DNA from: Alitabrizicola rongguiensis
Lineage (GTDB): Bacteria; Pseudomonadota; Alphaproteobacteria; Rhodobacterales; Rhodobacteraceae
DNA length: 64,000 nucleotides
Assembly (NCBI RefSeq): GCF_021491355.1
Contig: NZ_JAKENF010000002.1
Location: forward strand, 310,001 to 374,000
Direction: 5' to 3'
Shown here: one piece after another, positions 1 to 8,574 of the stretch
Position numbering within the stretch: position 1 is the stretch's first letter
How the letters are laid out: each line of letters opens with the position of its first letter
Translations under genes and position numbers: made by a program
The notes under the pieces: generated by a model
The model's database searches: none
Told to the model about the DNA's origin: nothing
The model's input: only the letters and a program-made list of their open reading frames with translations

Positions 1-1
1 A

Positions 2-514
2 TGCGTGGCCGGCGGTATGCCGACCTCGGTCTGGGGCATGACCCCCGAGGTCGCCGATCGCTACATCGAGGCCAACGCGAAACGCAAATCCGGCCACAGC
101 GGGATGGGCACGACCCTGTCGGCCAACCCGATGCAGTTCGCCTGCCTGCGCGCGAACCTGTCCGATGTGATGACCGCGAAGAACTACGCCCATATGGAAA
201 ATGGTGCGCGCCGCCTGTCCGAGGGGCTGGCCAAAGTGATCGCCAGGCACAAGGCGCCGTGGCATGTCGTTCGCGTCGGCGCGCGTGTCGAGTTCATCTG
301 CGCCCCCGGCCCGCTCAAGAACGGCTCCGAGGCGGCGCACGCCCACCAGCCCGAGGTCGAGGCGGCGGTCCATACCGCCCTTCTGAACCGTGGCTGCCTG
401 ATCGCCCCCTTCCACAACATGATGCTGGTGAGCCCCGCCACGAAGAAGCGGCAGATCGACCGCCTGATCGCTGCTTTCGACGAAATCCTCACCGAGCTGT
501 TCCAAGATGCGTGA
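2..514 (+). CDS. class III aminotransferase, C-terminal part (partial)
   Basis: This reading frame is open from the left edge, so the gene begins outside the window and only about 170 C-terminal residues are present. The sequence (GGMPTSVWGMTPE near the start, then SGMGTTLSANP, and a closing region with APFHNMMLVSP) matches the C-terminal domain of PLP-dependent class III aminotransferases related to glutamate-1-semialdehyde aminomutase. The catalytic lysine would lie upstream and cannot be seen. Its stop overlaps the start of the glutamine synthetase-like gene by 8 bases, which implies translational coupling and a shared amine or amino-acid pathway. The exact substrate cannot be read from this fragment. 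Confidence 0.8.
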   Translation, partial: CVAGGMPTSVWGMTPEVADRYIEANAKRKSGHSGMGTTLSANPMQFACLRANLSDVMTAKNYAHMENGARRLSEGLAKVIARHKAPWHVVRVGARVEFICAPGPLKNGSEAAHAHQPEVEAAVHTALLNRGCLIAPFHNMMLVSPATKKRQIDRLIAAFDEILTELFQDA

Positions 515-1910
515 CATGACCGATATCCACAGCCCCTCCGGTTCCACCGTTGCCGAGGCGGAAGCCTTTCTCGACGCCCATCCCGAAATCGAGGCCTTCG
601 ACATCGTGCTGCACGACGCCAACGGCATCGGGCGCGGCAAGATCATCCGCCGCCATGAACTTCTGTCGATCTACAAGTCGGGCCGGCACATGCCGATTTC
701 GATCCTCGGCCTCGACATCTGCGGCGAGGACGTCCACGAGACCGGGCTGATCTGGGACCAGGGCGACGGCGACCGCCGCGCCTGGCCGATCCCCGGCACC
801 CTGGTGCCGCTGGCCGGGACCACCCCGCCGCGCGGCGAGGTGCTGATGAGCCTTTACAACCTCGACGGAACTCCGATGACGTCGGACCCGCGCCATGCAC
901 TGAAGCGGCAGGTCGATGCGCTGGCGGCCGAGGGCCTGCATCCGGCAGGCGCCTTCGAGCTTGAGTTCTTCCTGCTCGAGAACGAGCGCGACGCGAACGG
1001 CAAGATGGTCCCGGCGCGCGACGTGCTGGACCGGCGGCGGAACTCCAAGACCGATGTCTATTCGGTCGATCAGTTGCACGGGATGCTGCCCCTGTTCAAC
1101 GACATCTATGCGGGCGCCAAGGCTGCGGGGATCAAGGCGGAAACGCTGATCTCGGAATTCGCGCCCGGTCAGTACGAGCTGACCCTGCATTACCGCACCG
1201 ACGTGCTGCAGGCGGCCGATGACCTGATGCGGCTGAAGCGGCTGGTGCGGATGCATGCCAGGCTGCATGGGGTCACCGCCTGCTTCATGGCCAAGCCGAA
1301 CGAGGACTATGCCGGCTCGGGCATGCATTTCCACGTCTCGCTGATGGACGATGCCGGCACCAACGTGTTTGTCGAGGCGGTCGAGGGCCAGTGGAACGAC
1401 ACGATCCGCCATGCGATCGGCGGGCTCAAGGCGACCATGGGCGAGTCGATGCTGGTCTTCGCACCCCATGCCAACAGTTGGCGACGCTTCGCCTCGCAGA
1501 GCTATGCGCCGGTGTCGCCGAGCTGGGGTGTCAACAACCGCTCGGTGGCGCTGCGCATCCCGGCCGGCGACATCCGCGCGCGGCGGATCGAGCACCGCCC
1601 CTCGGGCGTGGACGCGAACCCCTACCTCGTCGCGGCGACGGTGCTGGCGGGCATCCGCCACGGGCTGAAGAACAGGATCGATCCCGGCCCGGAAACCACC
1701 GGCAACGCCTATGCCGAGACGACCGAGCAGTTTGACATCCCCGTCGACTGGCGCTCGGCCATCGAGGCGGCGAAGCGGTCAGAATTCCTGAAGGACGCCC
1801 TTGGCCCGGACATGCACCGCACCTTCACCGCTATCCTGTCGGCTGAGTATGGGCGGGTGGCGCGGACCGTGTCCGAGGTCGATTTCGACCTCTACCTGCA
1901 TACGGTCTGA
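507..1910 (+). CDS. glutamine synthetase family protein (gamma-glutamylpolyamine synthetase-like)
   Basis: The 467-residue protein has the catalytic blocks of glutamine synthetases: an N-terminal beta-grasp region, FELEFFLL and SEFAPGQYE (metal-binding glutamates), AGSGMHFHVSL (ATP and ammonium region), NSWRRFA with SWGVNNRSVALRIP, and RIEHRPSGVDANPYL. The divergent N terminus (DANGIGRGK) and the coupling to a class III aminotransferase point to the PuuA/GlnT-like branch that joins glutamate to an amine, rather than to housekeeping GlnA. The ATG at 507 overlaps the upstream stop; a second ATG at 516 is possible. The amine substrate is inference only. Confidence 0.85.
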   Translation: MRDMTDIHSPSGSTVAEAEAFLDAHPEIEAFDIVLHDANGIGRGKIIRRHELLSIYKSGRHMPISILGLDICGEDVHETGLIWDQGDGDRRAWPIPGTLVPLAGTTPPRGEVLMSLYNLDGTPMTSDPRHALKRQVDALAAEGLHPAGAFELEFFLLENERDANGKMVPARDVLDRRRNSKTDVYSVDQLHGMLPLFNDIYAGAKAAGIKAETLISEFAPGQYELTLHYRTDVLQAADDLMRLKRLVRMHARLHGVTACFMAKPNEDYAGSGMHFHVSLMDDAGTNVFVEAVEGQWNDTIRHAIGGLKATMGESMLVFAPHANSWRRFASQSYAPVSPSWGVNNRSVALRIPAGDIRARRIEHRPSGVDANPYLVAATVLAGIRHGLKNRIDPGPETTGNAYAETTEQFDIPVDWRSAIEAAKRSEFLKDALGPDMHRTFTAILSAEYGRVARTVSEVDFDLYLHTV

Positions 1911-1932
1911 TGGCCGAGGCCCAAACAACAGC

Positions 1933-2751
1933 TTAGGGCTTCTCGAGCACCACGATGTCCTGCGCGCCCACGGGCGCGTCATGGCTTCCGGACCAGAGAC
2001 CGGGGACAGGCTCCATCGCCACCTTCAATCCGGCCTCTTCCGCCATGCGGTAGACCAGTGCACTGGAAAAGGCCGTCATGCGCTCGACGTCGAATGGATC
2101 GACGATGGCGTAGTCAGAGCCATATGGACCATGGGAATGGTCGAAGTTGAAGTCCGGTCTGGCAAAACCCAGGGGCCGGCGTTGACCTTTCCGATAGTGA
2201 TCGAAGAGGAAGAAGCTGAAGACGCAGCGCCCGCCCGGCCTAAGCACACGCGCGGATTCCTTGAAGTAGTGCGCGACAGTCGGCGGCAGCATGTGGGTGA
2301 AGATCGAGGCCGCATAGACGAGATCGGTGCTCGAATCCTCGGCAGGAAACCTGAACTCCGCCGGTGCGACCTTCCCAGTCGGGTTGTAGTGCGTGTTGTA
2401 CAGATCTTCGTAGACGAACTGGAAATTCGGATAGCGGGCCTGAAATCCGGCCTGCAACCTGCTGATATTGCCAGAGGATATGTCGAAGCCGAGGTAGCGC
2501 CCCTGCTGCAGGATGAAGCGGAGTGCAAAGGCGATGCGCCCCTGACCACAGCCTATCTCGAGAACAGACGCCCGGACACTCATCCGCCCGTAGACCCGCA
2601 GGAGCATCGACCACTCCTCGGCCCACCGAAACCATTCTTCAAGATTGATGATGCCTTCACGTCCCATAAGCGTCGGAGACGGCACCAGATCGGGATCATA
2701 GGATACCCAATCTGGGTAGACAGCCTGATCGTGACCGGCCGATATCTTCAT
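1933..2751 (-). CDS. class I SAM-dependent methyltransferase
   Basis: The 272-residue product carries the SAM-binding motif VLEIGCGQGR (about residues 65-75), an acidic residue at the end of strand 2 (YLGFDIS), and a later RVLRPGGRCVFSFF strand-5 block, all typical of the class I methyltransferase fold. The frame stays open upstream, but the ATG at 2751 (MKISAGHDQ) is preferred because the upstream translation is low-complexity and lacks family character. It is convergent with the glutamine synthetase-like gene, with only 22 bases between them. The methyl acceptor is unknown. The aromatic-rich C-terminal half (FFLFDHYRKG, DFNFDHSHGP) resembles methyltransferases acting on glycans or small molecules, but this is weak. 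Confidence 0.8.
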   Translation of the reverse strand: MKISAGHDQAVYPDWVSYDPDLVPSPTLMGREGIINLEEWFRWAEEWSMLLRVYGRMSVRASVLEIGCGQGRIAFALRFILQQGRYLGFDISSGNISRLQAGFQARYPNFQFVYEDLYNTHYNPTGKVAPAEFRFPAEDSSTDLVYAASIFTHMLPPTVAHYFKESARVLRPGGRCVFSFFLFDHYRKGQRRPLGFARPDFNFDHSHGPYGSDYAIVDPFDVERMTAFSSALVYRMAEEAGLKVAMEPVPGLWSGSHDAPVGAQDIVVLEKP

Positions 2752-2942
2752 GGTCCAGTCCTTTGAGCAAATTGCGGGATCGGCAAGAGCTGTAGCAAAG
2801 CAGAAAGTCCCAGCTTTCAGTTTACGCGAATGGGCGCACCAAGAAAGCCCTATGTCGGAAATGAACGGTTCCGATTGTTCCCTTCCTGCATACGGCTGGT
2901 GGTTTGCGAACCGGGGACGGATGGGCACATCCAGACAATCAA

Positions 2943-2975
2943 AAGGGCGCGATCCCCCCAAGGAACCGCGCCCTT
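2943..2975 (-). terminator. probable intrinsic terminator of the Tat-exported protein gene
   Basis: A perfect 9-base inverted repeat (arms 2943-2951 and 2967-2975, AAGGGCGCG / CGCGCCCTT) with a 15-base loop lies 20 bases past the stop of the 2996-3556 gene. Read on the minus strand, the second arm ends in TTTT followed by GATTG, giving the stem plus U-run of a Rho-independent terminator. Confidence 0.65.
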
Positions 2976-2995
2976 CCTGTGGAGTGCCGAAACCT

Positions 2996-3556
2996 TCAGT
3001 AGATCGCAGCGCGGCGGAACGAGCGGCGCGCCACGCCCGCATAGGAAACCGGCGTCAGGGGCATGCCGATCACGTCGATGAACACCGAAACCTGGCCGCC
3101 GCTGGTCGGGATGTCGTTGTCGACACCTTCGACCGCATAGGACAGGGTCGAGCCGTCAAGCTGCGGGTCCTTCAGGACGACCACCGTCTGATGCAGCATC
3201 CCGTCGATGATCATGCTGACATCGGCGTTCGGAGGATCGGACAGGAAGCTGTCCTTGCCTTCTCCCCAAAGCTTCAGGAAGCGCTCGGTCGTCATGTTGC
3301 CCGCGATCCGGTCCGGACGGTCCGCGAAAAACAGCGTGATCGGGTTTGTGTCGGTCAGGGTCATCCGCTTGGTCGCAGGATCGTAGGTCATCCCGAGCGC
3401 TGTCTGCACAAAAAGGAAATCCGCGCTTTTGGCCGTGTCTTCAGCGCGCACCGCGCTTGCAAGGGCGATGCCAGAGGCAAGGGCGGTGGCACCGGCCAGA
3501 AGGTCGCGGCGGCCGAGGCCCTTCCGGTTGGCGGGTTTGTCATTGGTCATGGTCAT
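2996..3556 (-). CDS. Tat-exported protein of unknown function, paralogue of the 3764-4528 gene
   Basis: The 186-residue product begins with a Tat-like signal: basic residues, GRRDLLAG, then an alanine-rich hydrophobic stretch ending in AVRAE (about residues 12-38). The mature part contains FADRPDRIAGNMTT, WGEGKDSFLSDPPNADVS and a late VSVFIDVIGMPLTPVSYAG. The middle block is shared almost motif for motif with the divergent neighbour at 3764. ATG 3556 has a GAGGAAA Shine-Dalgarno; ATG 3550 is an alternative. No enzymatic motif is recognised. A periplasmic location follows from the signal. The function is unknown. Confidence 0.75.
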   Translation of the reverse strand: MTMTNDKPANRKGLGRRDLLAGATALASGIALASAVRAEDTAKSADFLFVQTALGMTYDPATKRMTLTDTNPITLFFADRPDRIAGNMTTERFLKLWGEGKDSFLSDPPNADVSMIIDGMLHQTVVVLKDPQLDGSTLSYAVEGVDNDIPTSGGQVSVFIDVIGMPLTPVSYAGVARRSFRRAAIY

Positions 3557-3763
3557 GCGCTTTCCTCGATGGTTTCCCGCCGGGCACAATCCGGCAAGGA
3601 CGGTTGTCGGGCCCATTTATAGCCCGTTCCGTAACAAATCTTGTCTTTCTGCGCCAGAACACGACGGAAGTCCTGGCGGCCGCCAAAGCAACGCTTTGAC
3701 CTTTGGCGGACAGCATCGAAAATGCGTTTCGCAACTCTCAACCGGCCCATGCAGGAGGTCCAA

Positions 3764-4528
3764 ATGAAAGGTAGCGCACAAACTGCAGTAATTGCGGCTG
3801 TTGCATTAGCAGTCCTTGCAACTGGGGTGGCCCAGGCACAGGAGAAGCCGGCACATGTGCCGCTGGAAAAGAACATTGGCCAGGTCACCGCGACCGGCCC
3901 GGTCCCTTCGCTCGCCGTCCTGAATTCTGACGGGGCGACCCTCACGGACGGGCGGCTGACCCTGAGCGGGGTCGGCAAAACCACCATCGTCTTCGCTGAC
4001 CGTCCAGTGCGGGCAGCGGGCCATGTCATGACGACTCAGTTCATCCAGCAATGGGACGAGGGCAAGGACAGCTTCGCCGTCGACCCGCCCAACGCCACCA
4101 TCTCGGTGCTCAGCGACACGCCCGGCGACGTTGACGATGCCGTCGTTGAACTTACCAAGCCGGAACTCAAGGGGGATACGCTCAGCTTCCAGGTTAAGGT
4201 ACTGCAGGGCGAGATCGGCAACAGCGGCCCCGCTGCCCTGTTCATCGACTGGTTCGCCGCGAGGGACGCCTATGGCGGCGTGGCCCATTTCGGTGGCGTC
4301 GATGGAGTGACGGTTGCCCATGAGGGGGCATACTGGCATGCGCCGGTCGTGCACGGAGCCTGGTATGGTGCGCCTGTGGCCAGGGCGGCAGTGGCGGGTG
4401 CCGCCGTTGCAGGAACGGCTGCGGCTGTGGGCGCGGCGACCGCGGACGCAGCAGCGGCTGCAACCTACCCAGGCTTTGCCTATCCGCCCAATTGCGGGCA
4501 TTACCCCTATCTTCCCTGCTATCCGTGA
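3764..4528 (+). CDS. exported protein of unknown function with Ala/Pro/Tyr-rich tail
   Basis: The 254-residue product starts at an ATG preceded by GGAGG with 5-base spacing. It has a Sec-type signal peptide (hydrophobic residues 8-26, cleavage near AQAQE). The middle holds FADRPVRAAGHVMTT, WDEGKDSFAVDPPNATIS and LFIDWFAARDAYGG, matching the divergent neighbour's core. After about residue 180 the tail changes character: histidine and tyrosine repeats (HAPVVHGAWYGAPV), an alanine-rich run, and a Tyr/Pro/Cys end (YPPNCGHYPYLPCYP). The tail may be a wall- or membrane-contacting segment; this is inference. Relative to the paralogue the signal type differs (Sec versus Tat). Confidence 0.75.
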   Translation: MKGSAQTAVIAAVALAVLATGVAQAQEKPAHVPLEKNIGQVTATGPVPSLAVLNSDGATLTDGRLTLSGVGKTTIVFADRPVRAAGHVMTTQFIQQWDEGKDSFAVDPPNATISVLSDTPGDVDDAVVELTKPELKGDTLSFQVKVLQGEIGNSGPAALFIDWFAARDAYGGVAHFGGVDGVTVAHEGAYWHAPVVHGAWYGAPVARAAVAGAAVAGTAAAVGAATADAAAAATYPGFAYPPNCGHYPYLPCYP

Positions 4529-4546
4529 GGATTGTTGTCGCAAGTC

Positions 4547-4566
4547 TGGGGCCAATCATGGCCCCA
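4547..4566 (+). terminator. hairpin downstream of exported protein gene
   Basis: A 7-base perfect stem (TGGGGCC / GGCCCCA) with a 6-base loop begins 18 bases after the stop at 4528. There is no clear T-run, so this may be a weak terminator or a 3'-end stabilising hairpin. Confidence 0.4.
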
Positions 4567-4660
4567 GAACCAACCCAGGCATGGATTCGCTGATCGGACG
4601 GACCGGCTAGACCGGCCATTCCTCCGGAGAAGGAAAGCCACAAGACCTGAATGCTGGAAG

Positions 4661-4737
4661 TGGTCGGGGCGAGAAGATTCGAACTTCCGACCTACGGTAC
4701 CCAAAACCGTCGCGCTACCAGACTGCGCTACGCCCCG
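4661..4737 (-). tRNA. tRNA-Pro (anticodon TGG)
   Basis: Read on the minus strand, the 77-base gene folds as a cloverleaf. The acceptor stem is CGGGGCG paired with CGCCCCG, the D arm is GCGC...GCGC, the anticodon stem is ACGGT/ACCGT with loop TTTGGGT (anticodon TGG), and the T loop is TTCGAAT. A discriminator A and an encoded CCA (4661-4663) complete the 3' end. It lies alone between a + strand gene and the DUF192 gene. Confidence 0.95.
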
Positions 4738-4778
4738 ACGCGGCCTTCCTAGCCGGGACCGCCGCATTTGAAAAGCCG

Positions 4779-5264
4779 CTATTCGGCGCAAGGCCACGCG
4801 GCGAGCGCCTGATCGATCGAAGGATGGCGCAGCTCGCCGCCCGGGACGATGCCCATGCGAGCTGCAAGACCGCCATTGATTTCGAGAACGAACTGGACGC
4901 CCTCGCCGCCATCGATCGGGGTTTCATCTCCCGGAACAGCATTGGAATGAACCACGGTCACCCGGCCGGTCGCGTCGGCAAAGATCATGTCGAGCGGGAT
5001 CAGCGTGTTTCTCATCCAGAAACTGGCATGCTGCGGTTCGGGATAGACGAAGAGCATCCCCGCCGAACGCGGCAGACTCTCGCGATACATCAGGCCGCGG
5101 CTGCGGGCCTCGGACGTATCGGCAATCTCCACATTGAAACGGGCACTGCCCCCGCCGCCACGCCATTCCAGAACGTCAGGCTGACATTCGCCGCCCCAGG
5201 CCGTGATTGCCGACAGAACAAGGAGGGCGCCGCTCAGGACCCCTGACGTGACGCGACTTCCCAT
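4779..5264 (-). CDS. DUF192 family exported protein
   Basis: The 161-residue product has an N-terminal signal peptide (hydrophobic SGVLSGALLVLSAITAWG, about residues 7-24) and a full DUF192 domain: FNVEIADTSEARSRGLMYRE, then GMLFVYPEP, SFWMRNTLIPLDMIF and VLEINGGLA. DUF192 proteins are small, usually exported, and of unsettled function. The ATG at 5264 lies inside the 3' end of the upstream cold-shock gene (31-base overlap) and is preceded by an AGGTGG-like ribosome site, so the two are probably co-translated. Confidence 0.85.
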   Translation of the reverse strand: MGSRVTSGVLSGALLVLSAITAWGGECQPDVLEWRGGGGSARFNVEIADTSEARSRGLMYRESLPRSAGMLFVYPEPQHASFWMRNTLIPLDMIFADATGRVTVVHSNAVPGDETPIDGGEGVQFVLEINGGLAARMGIVPGGELRHPSIDQALAAWPCAE

Positions 5265-5737
5265 GAAACCACCTGAACCGCCATACGCCCACGTTTCCCG
5301 TCGACGATGCGCAGGGCGACGGCTTCGCCCGGTTGCAGATCGGCGAATCCTGACCGGCGCAGCACCTCGACGTGGATGAACACATCTTCCGCTCGACCGA
5401 AGACATTTGCAAAGCCGAAACCCTTGCCCTTGTCGAACCATTTCACGCGCGCCGGCTCGAGCGGAAGCTTCGCCAGTTCGCTTTGGCTAAGGACGTCCTC
5501 TTCCTCGTCAAGCAGATGTCCGCCCGTCGCCGGAGGTTCGATCTCGAGCACCTCGGTCGCCTGGGCGCCGCGATGTGTCCGCTGGACCCGAACCGTGATC
5601 CCGGCCCCGTCTGCGACCGATCCCTGCCCGAAGTTTCGCAATACGTTAGCGTGAAGCAAGATGTCCGTCGGGCAATCCTCGCTCACGATGAAGCCAAAGC
5701 CCTTGACGGGATCGAACCACTTCACATGGCCGCGCAT
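5234..5737 (-). CDS. two-domain cold-shock protein (CspA family)
   Basis: The 167-residue product contains two cold-shock domains: VKWFDPVKGFGFIVSE near residues 5-20 and VKWFDKGKGFGFANV near residues 99-113, each with RNP1-like KGFGF and a downstream DILLH or DVFIH RNP2-like motif. They are joined by an acidic linker (LLDEEEDVLSQSE). Such double-CSD proteins are common in alphaproteobacteria and bind single-stranded nucleic acid. The start is uncertain: ATG 5737 begins just before the first domain; the only earlier starts in frame are far upstream (TTG at 5872) without a convincing ribosome site. The 145 bases separating it from pdxH are AT-rich, as in cold-shock leaders. Confidence 0.85.
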   Translation of the reverse strand: MRGHVKWFDPVKGFGFIVSEDCPTDILLHANVLRNFGQGSVADGAGITVRVQRTHRGAQATEVLEIEPPATGGHLLDEEEDVLSQSELAKLPLEPARVKWFDKGKGFGFANVFGRAEDVFIHVEVLRRSGFADLQPGEAVALRIVDGKRGRMAVQVVSWEVASRQGS

Positions 5738-5882
5738 GACCTGCGTCGCGCCGGTGTCTTCCGGATTATTCAGCGTAACTTCCCCTGCCTGTCGGTTTTT
5801 TCTATCGAGTCTTTCTGTTAACTCCTTTGGCGTTTCAAGCGAAAAACTGAATATAAGCGGAAATCTGTCCAAAAGAGCATGT

Positions 5883-6485
5883 CTAGGGATTCAGCCGTTC
5901 AACGCTCCAGGCCAGCCCTACCCCGTCGCGCGACCATCGAAACCGGTCATGCAACCGGAAGGCACCATCCGCCCAGAACTCGATTTCAACCGGATGGATG
6001 CGGATTCCGCCCCAATACGGCGGACGTTTCGGATTCGGCCCATGCTCCATCGTCACCTTCGCCACTTCGGCCATCAGAGCCGCACGAGATGACAATGGTT
6101 GCGACTGGCGCGAGGCCCATGCACCGAGGCGGCTCTTGAGCGAGCGCGAACTGTAATAGTCGTCGGCCTGAGGGCCTTCCTCGCGGCTGGTGATGCCCCG
6201 CACCCGGATCTGCCGCCGTAGCGATTTCCAGTGCATCACGAAGGCCGCCTTGCCGGAAGCCTCGATCTCCTGCCCCTTCGTGCTGCCATAATTCGTATAG
6301 AAGACAAAGGCATCAGCCTCGATCTCCTTCAGGAGCACCATCCGTGCATTCGGCATACCCTGGGGATCAACCGTCGACAGCGCGATGGCGTTCGGATCGT
6401 TCGGTTCCGTCTTCTCGGCCTCGGTCAGCCAACTACGCGCCAAGGCAAACGGGTCATCGCCCGCAAAGATACCAGTCCTGTCCAC
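5883..6485 (-). CDS. pdxH: pyridoxamine 5'-phosphate oxidase
   Basis: The 200-residue protein matches PdxH end to end. PdxH is the FMN enzyme that oxidises pyridoxine or pyridoxamine 5'-phosphate to pyridoxal 5'-phosphate, in the cytoplasm. Visible family blocks are NARMVLLKE (FMN and substrate contact), [49 protein letters not shown] and the C-terminal ERLNP signature. Length is typical. It is divergent from fabI, with 110 bases between the starts, and may be followed by the cold-shock gene on the same strand. Confidence 0.95.
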   Translation of the reverse strand: MDRTGIFAGDDPFALARSWLTEAEKTEPNDPNAIALSTVDPQGMPNARMVLLKEIEADAFVFYTNYGSTKGQEIEASGKAAFVMHWKSLRRQIRVRGITSREEGPQADDYYSSRSLKSRLGAWASRQSQPLSSRAALMAEVAKVTMEHGPNPKRPPYWGGIRIHPVEIEFWADGAFRLHDRFRWSRDGVGLAWSVERLNP

Positions 6486-6595
6486 TAGTTTACCTCATTA
6501 CCGGCGCTCTTGCGCGCCCAGCCCCGCCCTTGATGCGGCTCGGCGGATCGCCTAAACCTCGGGCTCAATCAGAATGAGTGGGCGAGGGACGCCGA

Positions 6596-7426
6596 ATGTC
6601 AACCGGACTAATGAAGGGAAAACGCGGCCTCATCATGGGGCTGGCGAATGACAAGTCCATCGCCTGGGGCATCGCCAAGGCCTGCGCCGATGCTGGCGCC
6701 GAGATGGCGTTTTCCTACCAGGGCGAAGCGCTGAAGAAGCGGGTCGAACCGCTTGCCGCCTCTATCGGCGCAACAGAGCTCGTCGAATGCGATGTGTCCG
6801 ACGAAGCCTCGCTCGACGCGCTGTTCGCCCGACTGCGCGAGGTCTGGGGCACGCTCGACTTCGTCGTGCATGCGATCGGCTTCTCGGACAAGAGCGAGCT
6901 GCGTGGCCGCTATGTCGACACGACGTCTGCGAATTTCCGCATGACGATGGATATCTCGGTCTATTCCTTCACCGCCGTCTGCCGCCACGCCGCGGGGATG
7001 ATGCCGAACGGGGGTAGCCTGCTGACCCTGACCTACTACGGCGCCGAGAAGGTCATGCCGCATTACAATGTCATGGGTCTGGCCAAGGCGGCGCTCGAGA
7101 CTTCAGTGAAGTACATCGCCGAGGATCTCGGTAAGGACAACATCCGGGTCAATGCGATCTCTGCCGGCCCGATCAAGACGCTGGCAGCCAGCGGCATTGG
7201 CGATTTCCGCTACATCATGAAGTGGAACGAGCTGAACTCGCCCCTGCGGCGCAACGTGACGCAGGAAGAGGTCGGCAAGGCCTCGCTGTATCTGCTGTCG
7301 GATCTCGGCTCGGGCACGACAGGCGAGGTTCTTCATGTCGATGCGGGCTACCACGTCGTCGGCATGAAGGCTGTCGACGCGCCGGACATCGACGTGGTCA
7401 CCGGCCGCAAGGACGGCGGCCAGTGA
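6596..7426 (+). CDS. fabI: enoyl-[acyl-carrier-protein] reductase (NADH)
   Basis: The 276-residue protein is a classical FabI of fatty-acid synthesis. It has the divergent SDR nucleotide motif (GLANDKSIAWGIAK), the Tyr-x6-Lys catalytic pair in HYNVMGLAKAALE, LTYYGAEKVMPHYN and the AGPIKTLAASGI substrate loop. The ATG at 6596 is chosen over the GTG at 6578 because it has GAGGGACG at good spacing and agrees with family N termini (MSTGLMKGKRG). The stop overlaps the following lysE-type GTG by 4 bases. Confidence 0.95.
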   Translation: MSTGLMKGKRGLIMGLANDKSIAWGIAKACADAGAEMAFSYQGEALKKRVEPLAASIGATELVECDVSDEASLDALFARLREVWGTLDFVVHAIGFSDKSELRGRYVDTTSANFRMTMDISVYSFTAVCRHAAGMMPNGGSLLTLTYYGAEKVMPHYNVMGLAKAALETSVKYIAEDLGKDNIRVNAISAGPIKTLAASGIGDFRYIMKWNELNSPLRRNVTQEEVGKASLYLLSDLGSGTTGEVLHVDAGYHVVGMKAVDAPDIDVVTGRKDGGQ

Positions 7427-8037
7427 CGCTTGCCGCCTTCTTCGCCGCCTGGGCACTGAGCCTGATGGCCGCGGCTTCGCCGGGCCCGGCGGTGCTGATG
7501 ACGGCGCGCGTGGGGGTAACCGAAGGTCTGCGCACCGGGATCTGGCTTGCCGTGGGCATCGGGATCGGCGCGGTCTTCTGGGCGACGGCAGCCCTTTTCG
7601 GCCTGTCGCTACTGTTCCGCGCCGCGCCTGCCCTGCTCTGGACGCTGAAGATCCTGGGCGGACTGTATCTCGTCTGGATCGCGATCGGCCTCTGGCGTCA
7701 CGCCGACGCGCCGATGGTCGAGGGCGACACGACAGCGACCCCGCGTTCGGCTCTGTCGGCGCTGCGTCTGGGCATCTCGACGCAGCTGGCCAACCCGAAA
7801 CCGGCTGTGTTCTTCGGGGCGGTCTTCCTGGGCACGGTGCCCTCGGGAACGCCGCTTTGGGTGATCGGTGCGCTGCTTGTCGCCGTCTTCCTGAACGAGG
7901 CCGGGTGCAACATACTCGTCGCGCGGCTGTTTTCGCTGCCCGCCGCTCGACGCGCCTATCTGCGACTGAAATCCCGGATCGACCGGACCTTCGGCGTGAT
8001 GCTCGGCCTGCTCGGGATCAAGATCGCCGCCACCTGA
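7423..8037 (+). CDS. LysE/RhtB family amino-acid exporter
   Basis: The 204-residue hydrophobic protein fits the LysE family: an N-terminal segment with [24 protein letters not shown] (the conserved PGP region), about six predicted membrane segments, and the central [22 protein letters not shown] block. The GTG start overlaps the fabI stop (GTGA), indicating coupling. LysE-type carriers export amino acids or related solutes across the inner membrane. The substrate is not predictable here. Confidence 0.85.
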   Translation: MTLAAFFAAWALSLMAAASPGPAVLMTARVGVTEGLRTGIWLAVGIGIGAVFWATAALFGLSLLFRAAPALLWTLKILGGLYLVWIAIGLWRHADAPMVEGDTTATPRSALSALRLGISTQLANPKPAVFFGAVFLGTVPSGTPLWVIGALLVAVFLNEAGCNILVARLFSLPAARRAYLRLKSRIDRTFGVMLGLLGIKIAAT

Positions 8038-8047
8038 GGACATTGCC

Positions 8048-8569
8048 ATGACCGACCGCCTGCCGCACGAGAAAGGCTTCCACGTCTCCTGGGACCAGAT
8101 TCACCGCGACGCCCGGGCGCTGGCCTGGCGGCTGGACGGCAAGGGGCCCGGCGAGGGCGGGTCTTGGCGCGCCGTCGTCGGCATCACCCGGGGCGGTCTT
8201 GTCCCGGCGATGATCGTCAGTCGCGAGCTAGACATCCGCGTGGTCGACACGATCTCGGTCAAGTCCTATCACATGGGCGGCGGGGCCGCGGACCAGCGCA
8301 GCGAGGCGGTGGTGACCAAGTCGCCGCAGGCCGAGCTGATGGGCGACGGCACCGGCATCCTGATCGTCGATGACCTCGTGGACAGCGGCAAGACACTGGA
8401 ACTGGTGCGCGCGCTTTATCCCAAGGCGCATTTCGCCACTGTCTATGCCAAGCCCTCGGGCAAGCCGATGGTCGACAGCTACATCACCGAGGTCAGCCAG
8501 GATACCTGGATCTTCTTCCCCTGGGACATGGCGCTGCAATACGTCCAGCCGTTCCGCGGGGCGGACTAA
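8048..8569 (+). CDS. gpt: xanthine-guanine phosphoribosyltransferase
   Basis: The 173-residue protein carries the PRPP-binding motif [15 protein letters not shown] (about residues 107-121) and an upstream [22 protein letters not shown] block. The C terminus has [15 protein letters not shown], typical of type I PRTases of the Gpt group in purine salvage. The length is a little above E. coli Gpt. It begins 10 bases after the exporter gene, probably in the same transcript. Confidence 0.88.
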   Translation: MTDRLPHEKGFHVSWDQIHRDARALAWRLDGKGPGEGGSWRAVVGITRGGLVPAMIVSRELDIRVVDTISVKSYHMGGGAADQRSEAVVTKSPQAELMGDGTGILIVDDLVDSGKTLELVRALYPKAHFATVYAKPSGKPMVDSYITEVSQDTWIFFPWDMALQYVQPFRGAD

Positions 8570-8574
8570 ACACC

